Origin: Thermoanaerobacterales bacterium
GTDB taxonomy: Bacteria; Bacillota; Thermosediminibacteria; Thermosediminibacterales; Tepidanaerobacteraceae
DNA length: 64,000 nucleotides
Direction of reading: 5' to 3'
Assembly: GCA_012840135.1 (NCBI GenBank)
Contig: DUMA01000004.1
Span: 1 to 64,000 of the forward strand
In this document: positions 45,998-53,577 of the stretch, piece after piece
Numbering within the stretch: position 1 is the stretch's first letter
Layout of the letters: each line of letters starts with the position of its first letter
Notes under the pieces: generated by a model
Told to the model about the DNA's origin: nothing
Databases searched by the model: none
Seen by the model: the letters and a program-made list of their open reading frames with translations, nothing else
Program-made: the position numbers and the translations under genes

Positions 45998-47170
45998 ATG
46001 GGGAGGCCATGGAGAAGGGGAGGCATGATCGCCGGTGCGGCGATACTTGTTATATTCGTATTTTTAAGCATTTTTTATATAGATAGCTTCACCGGCATTT
46101 TTGCGAAATTTAGCGATGCGTTCAGGCAAATCAAGAACGATACAAAACCTGCCACGGCGACCATGGATGACGGCGACAAGGCAGCGAAAGATCTCCATGC
46201 TCCGCATAACCTGCCGGAAAACTCCACCGCCACCATAGCAGCGGTGGGGGATGTGATGATGCATGAAGGGCAGATATGGTCGGGCTATGACAGCAAAACA
46301 GGAAGATACAACTATTTCGAATTTTTTCAGGAGGTGAAGGGCGAAATTTCCTCCGCAGATATTGCAGTGGCCAATCTCGAGACGACTCTGGGAGGAAGGG
46401 AGCGAAAATTTACCGGCTATCCGAGATTCAACAGCCCCGATGAACTGGCCGATGCTTTAAAGGAAGCAGGATTTGACGTGATTTTCACATCCAACAATCA
46501 CTGCCTGGATCGGGGCGAAGAGGGCCTTGTAAGGACGCTTGAGGTGCTGGGCAAGAGAGGGCTTTCGGCAGTGGGGACCAGCAGGGCTGCCGGGGAAAGG
46601 ACTGGAGCCATTATAAAAGAAATAAACGGCATAAAGATAGCTTTTTTGGCATATACCTACGGCACGAACGGAAACCCGATTCCCAAAGACAAGCCGTATC
46701 TTGTAAATTTGATCGACGAAGATACCATTTTAAAGGACATGACAAAAGCAGGGAAATCAGCCGATGTGCTGGTGGTGTACCTTCATTTTGGGCAGGAGTA
46801 TCAGAGAGTCGCCTCGGAACAACAGAGAGAATTGGCCAGAAGGCTCCTGCAAAAGGGAGCTCACGTGGTGCTGGGCAGCCACCCCCATGTGACGCAGCCG
46901 GGTGAATGGGTAAGCGTGTTGGGACCGGAGGGCGAAAAACTTGAAAGATATGTGGCTTATTCCCTGGGGAATTTTGTCTCAGCCCAGAGGTTTCCGCATA
47001 CCGATGAAGGCATGATTTTAAAGATAACTCTCGAGAAGGATTTACTGAAAAATAGGATAAATGTTAAAACTATAATTCAAATACCCACATGGGTGGATAA
47101 GTTTAAAAGGGACGGCAGGATGAGGTACGTGGTAAGGCTGGGAGAAAAACCTGATGCACATAAAAATTAG
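45998..47170 (+). CDS. CapA-family membrane-anchored protein
   Basis: 390 residues; an N-terminal transmembrane anchor (GGMIAGAAILVIFVFLSIFY) and an extracytoplasmic metallophosphatase-like CapA domain (PGA_cap). Motifs: AAVGDVMMHEGQIWSG, VANLETTLGG, TSNNHCLDRGEEGL (the conserved N-N-H-x-x-D), YLHFGQEY, and VLGSHPHVTQPGEW. CapA was named for poly-gamma-glutamate capsule synthesis, but many homologues occur outside that pathway. AGGGGGTGA precedes the ATG. It is co-transcribed with manC, so an envelope polysaccharide or capsule role is likely. Confidence 0.9.
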   Translation: MGRPWRRGGMIAGAAILVIFVFLSIFYIDSFTGIFAKFSDAFRQIKNDTKPATATMDDGDKAAKDLHAPHNLPENSTATIAAVGDVMMHEGQIWSGYDSKTGRYNYFEFFQEVKGEISSADIAVANLETTLGGRERKFTGYPRFNSPDELADALKEAGFDVIFTSNNHCLDRGEEGLVRTLEVLGKRGLSAVGTSRAAGERTGAIIKEINGIKIAFLAYTYGTNGNPIPKDKPYLVNLIDEDTILKDMTKAGKSADVLVVYLHFGQEYQRVASEQQRELARRLLQKGAHVVLGSHPHVTQPGEWVSVLGPEGEKLERYVAYSLGNFVSAQRFPHTDEGMILKITLEKDLLKNRINVKTIIQIPTWVDKFKRDGRMRYVVRLGEKPDAHKN

Positions 47171-47192
47171 CGGACCTGAAAGTCCGCTTTTA
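47169..47192. terminator. bidirectional terminator between capA and the Cys-rich gene
   Basis: AGCGGAC (47169-47175) pairs with GTCCGCT (47182-47188), T-rich on both sides. It begins within the capA stop codon and lies next to the stop of the convergent mini-gene. Confidence 0.75.
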
Positions 47193-47366
47193 CATTACGA
47201 TGTAATGTTCCTTTTCGCAAGCTTCTTTTACCGGCTGGTCGCATGCCGCCTTTTCGCCCCAGGCTTCGAGGGTGCAGTAGCATATGGGGCCGTAGCAGGT
47301 ATCCTCGCATTTCAGATACTGACACCTGGAGATATCGGTATAGTTTACTTTTTGCGGAGCTTGCAT
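47190..47366 (-). CDS. 58-residue cysteine-rich protein, family not recognised
   Basis: A compact protein with seven cysteines at 15, 20, 24, 29, 31, 42 and 50, including CEDTCYGPICYC and ACDQPVKEACEKE. The spacing suggests metal binding (zinc or iron-sulfur) or disulfides; no signal peptide, so it is cytoplasmic. GGGTGG lies 6 bases before the ATG at 47366; the stop abuts the bidirectional terminator. A TATAAT and a perfect palindrome lie just upstream, so it looks like a regulated stand-alone gene. I do not recognise a family. Confidence 0.65.
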   Translation of the reverse strand: MQAPQKVNYTDISRCQYLKCEDTCYGPICYCTLEAWGEKAACDQPVKEACEKEHYIVM

Positions 47367-47388
47367 TGACAACCACCCTTTCGTGCAT

Positions 47389-47415
47389 GTATTCATGAAT
47401 ACCCTGGTGATTATA
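47389..47415 (-). promoter_or_regulatory. -10 and 14-bp operator palindrome of the Cys-rich gene
   Basis: On the minus strand TATAAT (complement of 47410-47415) is followed about 7 bases later by the perfect palindrome GTATTCATGAATAC (47389-47402), i.e. over the expected transcription start. A repressor bound there would block initiation. No good -35 was found. Confidence 0.5.
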
Positions 47416-47601
47416 TTTTAACATAATATGAAATATATTTCAAGAATATTCCCATAATAACGAAAATGTTCTTTTTCACAAACTGGGGACAGGCAATTTG
47501 GGAAGAGTCTTCAAAGAATCTTTAAAAGCTGCTTTCATTTATATTGATCAGATGTTAAAATATATTGAGTGAAAAATATTCCCAACGGATGGAGGCAGGA
47601 T

Positions 47602-49014
47602 ATGGACAACAAATACAGGATCTTGACGGCGGTATTGCTTGGGACCATCATGGGTCCGCTGGACGGCAGCGTGGTAAATGTAGCCATGCCCACATTGGCG
47701 GAAGTATTCAAGACTGGTATGACTACAGTAAGCTGGGTTTCCATGTCATATCTCCTGGTGCTGAGCAGTCTCCTTCTTACCTATGGAAGGCTGGGGGATA
47801 TGCTGGGGTACAAGAAACTTTTTCTCTGGGGAATGCTCATCTTTACCGTTGCTTCGGCCTTATGCGGATTATCACCTACCATAGCGGTGCTTATAATGGC
47901 CAGGGCCTTTCAGGCGGCGGGGGCCGGTCTGATGATGGCTGTGGCGCCGGCCATTATAACCAAGACTTTTCCTAAGGAAGAAAGGGGTAAAGCCCTGGGA
48001 TATAATGCCATGGCAGTGGCGGTGGGGCTTGCCATAGGTCCGTCCTTCGGAGGACTACTGCTGAAAAGCTTCGGCTGGAGGTCCATATTTTTTATAAATC
48101 TCCCCATAGGCATGGGAGGATATTTCTGGGCGAAAAATATAATACCTCAGAGAGACGTCCTGAAAAAGGAAAGATTTGACCCTCTGGGAGCCCTGCTAGG
48201 TTTTGTTTTTCTTGCGAGCCTGCTTTTATATATCAGCAAAGGCCAGGAGATCGGCTGGACTTCGGGTGCAGGCTTCCTGCTGATGGTAATATTTGCCCTG
48301 GCTTTCACAGCTTTTATCCTGCAGGAAAAAAGGGCTAAAGAACCGATGCTCGATCTTTCGCTGTTTTCCAACCGGATGTTTTCGGCAGGGAATTTGAGCT
48401 GCCTTCTAAACTTCATAGCGCAATACACCATGATTTTTCTGACACCTTTTTTTCTTACCCAGGCGGGATACTCCACCAGCAGGATAGGTCTGATAATGAC
48501 GGCTTTCCCTATCACCATGCTGCTGGTAGCTCCCATCAGCGGCACTCTTTCCGACAAGATCGGTCCTCTGTTTTTGAGCACCGGAGGAGCACTGATATGC
48601 GCTGCGGCCTTATATCTCATGAGTACCCTCAGCCTTTCCTCTACCGGATTTGATGTTGCTTGGAGGCTGGTGCTCTTCGGATTTGGCAACGGGCTTTTCC
48701 AGACCCCCAATAACAGCTCGGTGATGGGCAGCGCCCCGCGGGAGAGGCAGGGAATAGCTTCCGGGGTCCTTGCCACCATGAGAAATGTGGGTATGGTGCT
48801 GGGGATTGCAATGGGCAGCGGACTTTTCGCTCTCCGACATTCATATTACCTGAAGATATTGCCGCTGGCCGGGAAAGCTCTTCAGGACACCGCTTTTATG
48901 AGCGGGCTCAGAGATGTGTTTCTTATGACCGCTGTAATAGAAGTGCTATGCATGCTGGCATCATCAGTGAGAGGGAAGCAAAATATTAATTTTGAGAAGG
49001 TACACGATAATTGA
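47602..49014 (+). CDS. MFS drug/proton antiporter, DHA2 (EmrB/QacA) family
   Basis: Membrane exporter, about 470 residues with about 14 predicted helices. The DHA2 signature is LDGSVVNVAMPTLA in helix 1 (motif D1), with motif A YGRLGDMLGYKKLF and motif C GLAIGPSFGGLL. The second half repeats weaker A-like motifs (SGTLSDKIGPLF). The substrate cannot be told. The ATG at 47602 follows GGAGG by 6 bases; no regulator is adjacent. About 175 upstream bases carry no gene; a GGGGACAGGC string there recalls the repeat near 3.9 kb. Confidence 0.9.
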   Translation: MDNKYRILTAVLLGTIMGPLDGSVVNVAMPTLAEVFKTGMTTVSWVSMSYLLVLSSLLLTYGRLGDMLGYKKLFLWGMLIFTVASALCGLSPTIAVLIMARAFQAAGAGLMMAVAPAIITKTFPKEERGKALGYNAMAVAVGLAIGPSFGGLLLKSFGWRSIFFINLPIGMGGYFWAKNIIPQRDVLKKERFDPLGALLGFVFLASLLLYISKGQEIGWTSGAGFLLMVIFALAFTAFILQEKRAKEPMLDLSLFSNRMFSAGNLSCLLNFIAQYTMIFLTPFFLTQAGYSTSRIGLIMTAFPITMLLVAPISGTLSDKIGPLFLSTGGALICAAALYLMSTLSLSSTGFDVAWRLVLFGFGNGLFQTPNNSSVMGSAPRERQGIASGVLATMRNVGMVLGIAMGSGLFALRHSYYLKILPLAGKALQDTAFMSGLRDVFLMTAVIEVLCMLASSVRGKQNINFEKVHDN

Positions 49015-49016
49015 AA

Positions 49017-49038
49017 AAGGCTCCGGTAGAGAGCCTTC
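49017..49038 (+). terminator. small hairpin after the MFS gene
   Basis: AAGGCTC pairs with GAGCCTT 7 bp, right after the stop. The T-tract is poor, so it may act together with the large hairpin that follows. Confidence 0.45.
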
Positions 49039-49046
49039 AGACCGTT

Positions 49047-49170
49047 GACAAACTCACTTAGCCCGCATGTATTATGGAGAGGGACTAGTTTCGCTCAGCC
49101 GTCGGAAGCTCTGCTGCCGCAAACGGCGTGCGAGCGTGTCCGTAGCGGAATAATACATGCGGGCTTTGTC
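49047..49170. repeat. large nested inverted repeat (about 120 nt)
   Basis: AGCCCGCATGTATTAT (49060-49075) is a perfect 16-bp inverted partner of 49150-49165. Outside it, GACAAA/TTTGTC (49047-49052, 49165-49170) adds a stem across a bulge. Inside, GGAC/GTCC, CGCTC/GAGCG and GCCGT/ACGGC nest in order around a GC-rich loop. No reading frame. It fills the gap between convergent MFS and ilvA genes and would fold on either strand, as a terminator, mobile palindromic element or structured RNA. Confidence 0.75.
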
Positions 49171-49187
49171 TACAAGCGGATAAAATG

Positions 49188-50414
49188 TCAAAGGATGGTA
49201 AAAGTATAATTGTGCTCATCCAGCAAATTTTTAATGTTTTTTACATGGTCTTCATCTACGGTCTCCAGCTCCAATTCCACTCTGGCGTAACCGATGGCAA
49301 CATCCCTGATGGAACGGTTATGGGTTACCGAGAGCACATTGGCTCCGGTTTCGGCGATGAGGTTTAACAGCCGCCACAAAGTGCCGGGCCTGTCGGGAAT
49401 AAGAGTATCGATGAATATCTTCCTTCCGCTCTTTACGAGACCCTTGTCTATTATTCTGGAAAGCATGTTTACATCTATGTTGCCTCCGCTTACGACGGTC
49501 ACGATTTTTTTATCTCTGTATTTTCCCATGCGGTTCAACGCGGCGGCAACGGGCACAGCCCCCGCTCCTTCGGCCACCACCTTGGCACGTTCCAGCAGCA
49601 GCAGGATGGCATTGGCTATCTCGTCTTCGTCTACTGTTATTATATCATCCACATATTTTTGAATGATGCTGAAGGTGAGGTTCCCCGGAGTCTTGACGGC
49701 GATGCCGTCGGCAATGGTGGGTATGCCGTCTACGGTGGTTATCTTATTTTGAGCGATGGATTCTGCCATGGATGGCATGTTTTTTGTCTGGACGCCGATG
49801 ATTTTTATACCCGGCTTCAGGCTCTTTGCAGCTATGGCTATGCCGGATATGAGTCCCCCACCGCCGATGGGCACCACTATGGCATCGACATCGGGCAGGT
49901 CCTCCAGGATTTCCAGGCCGATGGTGCCCTGACCGGCTATGACAAGAGGATCATCGAAGGGGTGGATAAAGGTGGCACCGGTTTCCTTTTGAAGCCGCAG
50001 TGCCTCGGCAAAAGCCTCATCATATACATTGCCGTGAAGCACTACGCTGGCGCCGTAGCTCCTGGTAGCTGTCACCTTGGCCAGGGGAGCATGTTTTGGC
50101 ATGACTATGGTGGATTTGATGCCGTAGGCAGTGGCCCCCAAAGCCACGCCCTGGGCATGATTTCCCGCCGAAGAGGCGATGACGCCGTGCTCTTTTTCCT
50201 CATGGGAAAGGTGGGCGATTTTGTTGAAAGCTCCCCGCAGTTTAAAAGAGCCTGTCTTTTGAAGGTTTTCCATTTTAAGATATATTATGTTTCCGCTCAA
50301 TTCACTCAGCGTGGTATTATGTACGATGCCGGTTTTATATACCACGTTTTGCAATATGCCTCTCGCCTCTTTTATGTGATCGAGAGACACATCATATTTT
50401 TTAGTATCTTCCAT
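49188..50414 (-). CDS. ilvA: threonine ammonia-lyase (threonine dehydratase) with ACT domain
   Basis: PLP enzyme converting threonine to 2-oxobutanoate and ammonia, about 408 residues. PLP lysine 58 lies in LQKTGSFKLRGAFNK. ASSAGNHAQGVAL is the substrate-binding loop and IVPIGGGGLISGIA the Gly-rich phosphate cup. The last 75 residues (IDTLIPDRPGTLWRLLNLIA and following) form one ACT domain, as in the shorter TIGR01127-type enzymes rather than the two-ACT biosynthetic IlvA. An ATG at 50414 with AGGAG 9 bases upstream is preferred over one at 50423 that touches the SD. It is isolated from other ilv genes. Confidence 0.93.
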   Translation of the reverse strand: MEDTKKYDVSLDHIKEARGILQNVVYKTGIVHNTTLSELSGNIIYLKMENLQKTGSFKLRGAFNKIAHLSHEEKEHGVIASSAGNHAQGVALGATAYGIKSTIVMPKHAPLAKVTATRSYGASVVLHGNVYDEAFAEALRLQKETGATFIHPFDDPLVIAGQGTIGLEILEDLPDVDAIVVPIGGGGLISGIAIAAKSLKPGIKIIGVQTKNMPSMAESIAQNKITTVDGIPTIADGIAVKTPGNLTFSIIQKYVDDIITVDEDEIANAILLLLERAKVVAEGAGAVPVAAALNRMGKYRDKKIVTVVSGGNIDVNMLSRIIDKGLVKSGRKIFIDTLIPDRPGTLWRLLNLIAETGANVLSVTHNRSIRDVAIGYARVELELETVDEDHVKNIKNLLDEHNYTFTIL

Positions 50415-50480
50415 GACCGTCATCTCCTGATTTTATTTTATTTCATGCAACACGATCAAGCCGCATCTGGCAGATGTAAA

Positions 50481-50519
50481 ATTCCGCAAAGACGAATGGA
50501 GGTCCTTGCGCGGAATAAT
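50481..50519 (-). terminator. hairpin in the ilvA leader
   Basis: On the minus strand ATTCCGC(GC)AAGGAC pairs with GTCTTTGCGGAAT (13 bp with a two-base bulge), followed by TTTTA, about 65 bases before ilvA. It could be an attenuator; no T-box sequence or leader peptide was found with it. The remainder of 50415-50741 holds the amt terminator and no gene. Confidence 0.55.
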
Positions 50520-50668
50520 TCTAAATTATTTAATTTGCTTAAGATAAGATATTAAATTCCTATATGCGGCATTTATATATTCAACGGCAGATAAAAAAAT
50601 ACCTCCACACATAAAAAATTTATTATTAAAAAAAGTGACTCTTTTATGGTTTGTAAGCTTTAAATAAA

Positions 50669-50692
50669 AAAACCCGGGGGAGTCCGGGTTTT
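50669..50692 (-). terminator. Rho-independent terminator of amt
   Basis: AAAACCCGG pairs with CCGGGTTTT (9 bp). Read leftward it is followed by a run of Ts (TTTTTTATTTA), about 50 bases past the amt stop. Confidence 0.85.
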
Positions 50693-50741
50693 AATATATA
50701 AGGAAAGGGAGGAGCAACCGTGATTTAATATTGTAAAAGGG

Positions 50742-52331
50742 TCAGGCTTCGGCCGCCATCTTTCTTTCAATTTCGGGTGCTTCAAAGCCGGCCCTTTTCT
50801 TTATAACGCCAGTGGCATGAAGACCGGGCAGCAGCTGGAAATCGGGATATGCGAGGGCTCCCATTTCGTGAAGGTCGAGGCCGGAGATTTCATGCTCTGC
50901 CTTAACCCGCAGACCTACGGTCATGTCGAGCACTTTAAAGAATAGATAACTTAAACCAAAACCGTAGACAATTATGACCGCCACGTCGATTAGCTGGGCT
51001 GCCAGCTGTCCGAAGCCACCGCCGTATAACAGGCCGGTGACAGCTGTGGGTACGCCGTTGAGACCAGCACCATATGTGCCGTCGGCAAAGAGACCGACGC
51101 TTATAAGACCCCAGATGCCGTTGACACCGTGCACCGAGAAGGCGCCAACGGGGTCGTCGATTTTAAGCTTTTCGATAGTGGCTGAAGAAACGCATACAAG
51201 AATGCCGGCCACAAGACCTATGATGAATGCCGATACGCCGTTTACAAAAGCACAGGGGGCTGTTATGGCCACAAGACCTGCCAGAGAACCGTTACAAGTC
51301 ATGGCTATGTCGGGTTTTCCGGTCTTTATCCACATATAAACCATGGATACAAAACCGCCCACAGCTCCGGCTATCATGGTATTGGTGGCCACCACGGCCA
51401 GCCTGAAATCGGTGCCGCTCAAGGTGCTGCCCGCATTGAAGGCGAACCAGCCGAAAAACAGGATGATGGTTCCCAGGACCGCCATGGGTATGTCGTGGCC
51501 CGGTATATTTGCGGGAGTGCCATCCTTCTTGAACTTCCCGATTCTGGGCCCTATGATCATGGCTCCTGCCAATGCCAGCATGCCGCCCATGGCATGGACC
51601 ACGCCGGAACCTGCAAAATCAACGGCACCATTGCCGAGTCCCAGTTTTACACCGAGCTGTGACAGCCAGCCGCCGCCCCATACCCATCCACCGTAAATGG
51701 GATAATAAAGCATCGAAATAAAGAAGGAGGTTATGACCACCGCCAGGAATTTTACACGCTCCGCCATGGCTCCTGTGGGAATTGTGACGGTGGTATCCAT
51801 GAACACCATCTGGAAGAAGAACATGGCGTATATGCTGGCATCATAAGCGGCACCACTGAGGAGAAATCCTTTCAACCCCAGCAGATTCCATCCTCCCGCG
51901 CTCAAGCCGCTGTTTAATACCTGAGGTCCTCCGAGAGTGGCAAACCCTCCTGCATTGCCAAACATAAAGGCAAAGCCTGTAAGGAAGAAACCGATGGTGC
52001 CCACTACGAAGACCACCAGATTCATGCCGATGGTATGAAGGGCGTTTTTCGCCTGGGTAAAGCCGGTTTCCACAAGGGCAAACCCCGCCTGGAAGAAGAA
52101 TATTAAAAATGCCGTCAGCATGACCCACACATAGTTGATACCTATCTTATTCTTCGCCACCTGGGTGATTATTTCCTGCTGCGTGGGATTACCGGCACTG
52201 GCAGCGGTTATGTCATTGGCGGTACCGTAATTGACACCGGCTGGATCGCCGCTTTCTGCAAAGGTTGCCGTTGCCAGAAGAAAAGAGTACATGATTGCTA
52301 GAAAAATCAGGATAAGAATTTTTTTTGTCAT
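50742..52331 (-). CDS. amt: ammonium transporter (Amt/Rh family)
   Basis: Ammonium channel, 529 residues: signal peptide (KKILILIFLAIMYSFLLATA), a polar segment, then 11 membrane helices and a cytoplasmic tail. Amt features include QAGFALVETGFTQAKNALHT, DFAGSGVVHAMGGMLALAGA (the D-x-A-G-x-x-V-H motif with the first pore His), and VHGVNGIWGLISVG carrying the second pore His. The ATG at 52331 has AAGGAG 10 bases ahead; an in-frame ATG at 52418 also has an excellent SD and would add 29 residues. There is no glnK next to it. Its promoter carries a GlnR/TnrA-type box. Confidence 0.94.
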   Translation of the reverse strand: MTKKILILIFLAIMYSFLLATATFAESGDPAGVNYGTANDITAASAGNPTQQEIITQVAKNKIGINYVWVMLTAFLIFFFQAGFALVETGFTQAKNALHTIGMNLVVFVVGTIGFFLTGFAFMFGNAGGFATLGGPQVLNSGLSAGGWNLLGLKGFLLSGAAYDASIYAMFFFQMVFMDTTVTIPTGAMAERVKFLAVVITSFFISMLYYPIYGGWVWGGGWLSQLGVKLGLGNGAVDFAGSGVVHAMGGMLALAGAMIIGPRIGKFKKDGTPANIPGHDIPMAVLGTIILFFGWFAFNAGSTLSGTDFRLAVVATNTMIAGAVGGFVSMVYMWIKTGKPDIAMTCNGSLAGLVAITAPCAFVNGVSAFIIGLVAGILVCVSSATIEKLKIDDPVGAFSVHGVNGIWGLISVGLFADGTYGAGLNGVPTAVTGLLYGGGFGQLAAQLIDVAVIIVYGFGLSYLFFKVLDMTVGLRVKAEHEISGLDLHEMGALAYPDFQLLPGLHATGVIKKRAGFEAPEIERKMAAEA

Positions 52332-52504
52332 TCTACTCACACTCCTTTTTGATGTCTTAATGTTTTGTGCTTCATTGGAATTCCTTGAGAGAAACCTGAT
52401 GAAAAATACAAAATCCATATTCACTCACCTCCTGAGTGTCAGAGAAATGAAATATTATGTAAGGTTTGGAACCGGGTCATTATATATAATTTTTATTGAT
52501 TAAT

Positions 52505-52555
52505 AGAATAAAACTTTTTGTTTTTATAGTCAAATAAATGTCAGGAATTTTTACA
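52505..52555 (-). promoter_or_regulatory. amt promoter with GlnR/TnrA-type box
   Basis: On the minus strand: TTGACT (complement of 52528-52533), 17 bases, TATTCT (complement of 52505-52510). Just upstream, 52539-52555 reads TGTCA-GGAATTT-TTACA on the + strand, fitting the GlnR/TnrA consensus TGTNA-N7-TNACA exactly. The box is centred about 49 bases before the predicted start site, the usual position for TnrA activation. A wider inverted repeat TGTCAGG/CCTGACA spans 52539-52566. Confidence 0.7.
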
Positions 52556-52590
52556 AAAACCTGACATTAAACAATAAAAAGTTAACATTG

Positions 52591-52596
52591 TATAAT
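52591..52596 (+). promoter_or_regulatory. -10 of the kduD-like gene
   Basis: Perfect TATAAT in the divergent amt/SDR region; the -35 (TTAAAC at 52567-52572, 18-base spacer) is weak and directly abuts the GlnR-type inverted repeat, so the same regulator may affect both directions. Confidence 0.4.
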
Positions 52597-52683
52597 AATT
52601 TACATGGAAATCGAGAGATGGGATAATAGGTAAGGGGAGGGTGTCCCCTAAAAAATTAAAATAATTGGAGGTGTCATTTTTTT

Positions 52684-53442
52684 ATGATACTTGATATGTT
52701 CAGTTTGAAGGAAAAAGTTGCTGTGGTGACCGGTGCAAGGACAGGCCTGGGTCAGGGCATGGCGGCAGGGTTGGCTGAAGCCGGAGCCGATATGGTCATA
52801 GTTAACCATTCTCCCATGCCGGAGACGGAGAAAATGATAAAGGCTTTGGGCAGAAAATGTCTTCCTATCGAAGCGGAGCTTTCGGATATAAGCATCATAC
52901 CCGAGATAATTGAAAAAGTCCTTAAAGAATTTGGCCGCATCGATATCCTGGTGAACAACGCAGGCATAATCCGCAGAGCTCATTCCCTGGATTTTTCCGA
53001 AAAGGATTGGGACGATGTTATCAATCTTAATCTGAAGTCAGTATTTTTTCTGAGCCAGGCAGTGGCAAAAGTAATGATGAAACAGAGAGGTGGAAAAATT
53101 ATAAATATTGCCTCTATGCTCTCCTTTCAGGGCGGTATACTGGTGCCGTCCTACGCTGCCAGCAAAGGCGGCGTGGCATCTTTGACCAAGACCCTGGCTA
53201 ACGAGTGGGCTAAATACAATATTAATGTAAATGCTATTGCTCCGGGATATATGGAAACCAACAATACCGAAGCCATACGAGGGGACGAGGAAAGATATAA
53301 ATCAATAAGCGAAAGGATACCGGCTGGGCGCTGGGGGCTTCCGGAAGATTTGAAAGGGGCGGTGGTGTTCCTGGCGTCAAAGGCTTCGGATTATGTAACG
53401 GGACATATTCTCTGCGTGGATGGTGGCTGGCTTGCAAGATAG
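52684..53442 (+). CDS. kduD: SDR dehydrogenase, KduD-like (2-deoxy-D-gluconate 3-dehydrogenase)
   Basis: NAD(P)-dependent short-chain dehydrogenase, 252 residues. Cofactor loop VVTGARTGLGQGMA, NNAG motif VNNAGIIRR, catalytic Ser in NIASMLSFQGG, and YAASKGG with Tyr and Lys. APGYMETNNTEAIRGD closely matches KduD (PGY-x-x-TNNT-x-x-L/IR), which acts in pectin/uronate catabolism on 5-keto-4-deoxyuronate-derived intermediates. No kduI or other uronate genes adjoin, so the physiological substrate is uncertain. GGAGGTG lies about 12 bases before the ATG, a long spacing. Confidence 0.85.
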   Translation: MILDMFSLKEKVAVVTGARTGLGQGMAAGLAEAGADMVIVNHSPMPETEKMIKALGRKCLPIEAELSDISIIPEIIEKVLKEFGRIDILVNNAGIIRRAHSLDFSEKDWDDVINLNLKSVFFLSQAVAKVMMKQRGGKIINIASMLSFQGGILVPSYAASKGGVASLTKTLANEWAKYNINVNAIAPGYMETNNTEAIRGDEERYKSISERIPAGRWGLPEDLKGAVVFLASKASDYVTGHILCVDGGWLAR

Positions 53443-53523
53443 TATCGACGTTTAAAATAGATATTTCGAAATTTGGACAAAAGTAAGCCTTCCGCAAATA
53501 TTATTTATAAACTTTTATCATAT

Positions 53524-53572
53524 ATCCCCTCTTAAAAAAATATTTTTATTACAGGTTTTTTTAAGGGGGGAT
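53524..53572 (+). terminator. 17-bp hairpin overlapping the cwlD ribosome site
   Basis: ATCCCCTCTTAAAAAAA (53524-53540) pairs with TTTTTTTAAGGGGGGAT (53556-53572), one mismatch, followed by TTTT. It can terminate the upstream transcript, and its right arm contains the AAGGGGGG SD of cwlD (spacing 7), so folding would also hide the start of cwlD. Confidence 0.75.
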
Positions 53573-53577
53573 TTTTA

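Noticed and set aside
49659-50555. 298-codon rightward frame opposite ilvA
   Set aside because: Antisense shadow of a PLP enzyme with all motifs; composition (Tyr/Gly/His-rich) is not protein-like and no SD is present.
50415-50741. T-box riboswitch before ilvA
   Set aside because: The leader has a terminator-like hairpin, but the conserved T-box (GGTGGNACCGCG-like) and specifier elements were not found.
52640-52660. AGGGGA-GGGTG-TCCCCT hairpin before kduD as a riboswitch platform
   Set aside because: Only 6 bp, no aptamer-like conserved sequence upstream, no U-tract.
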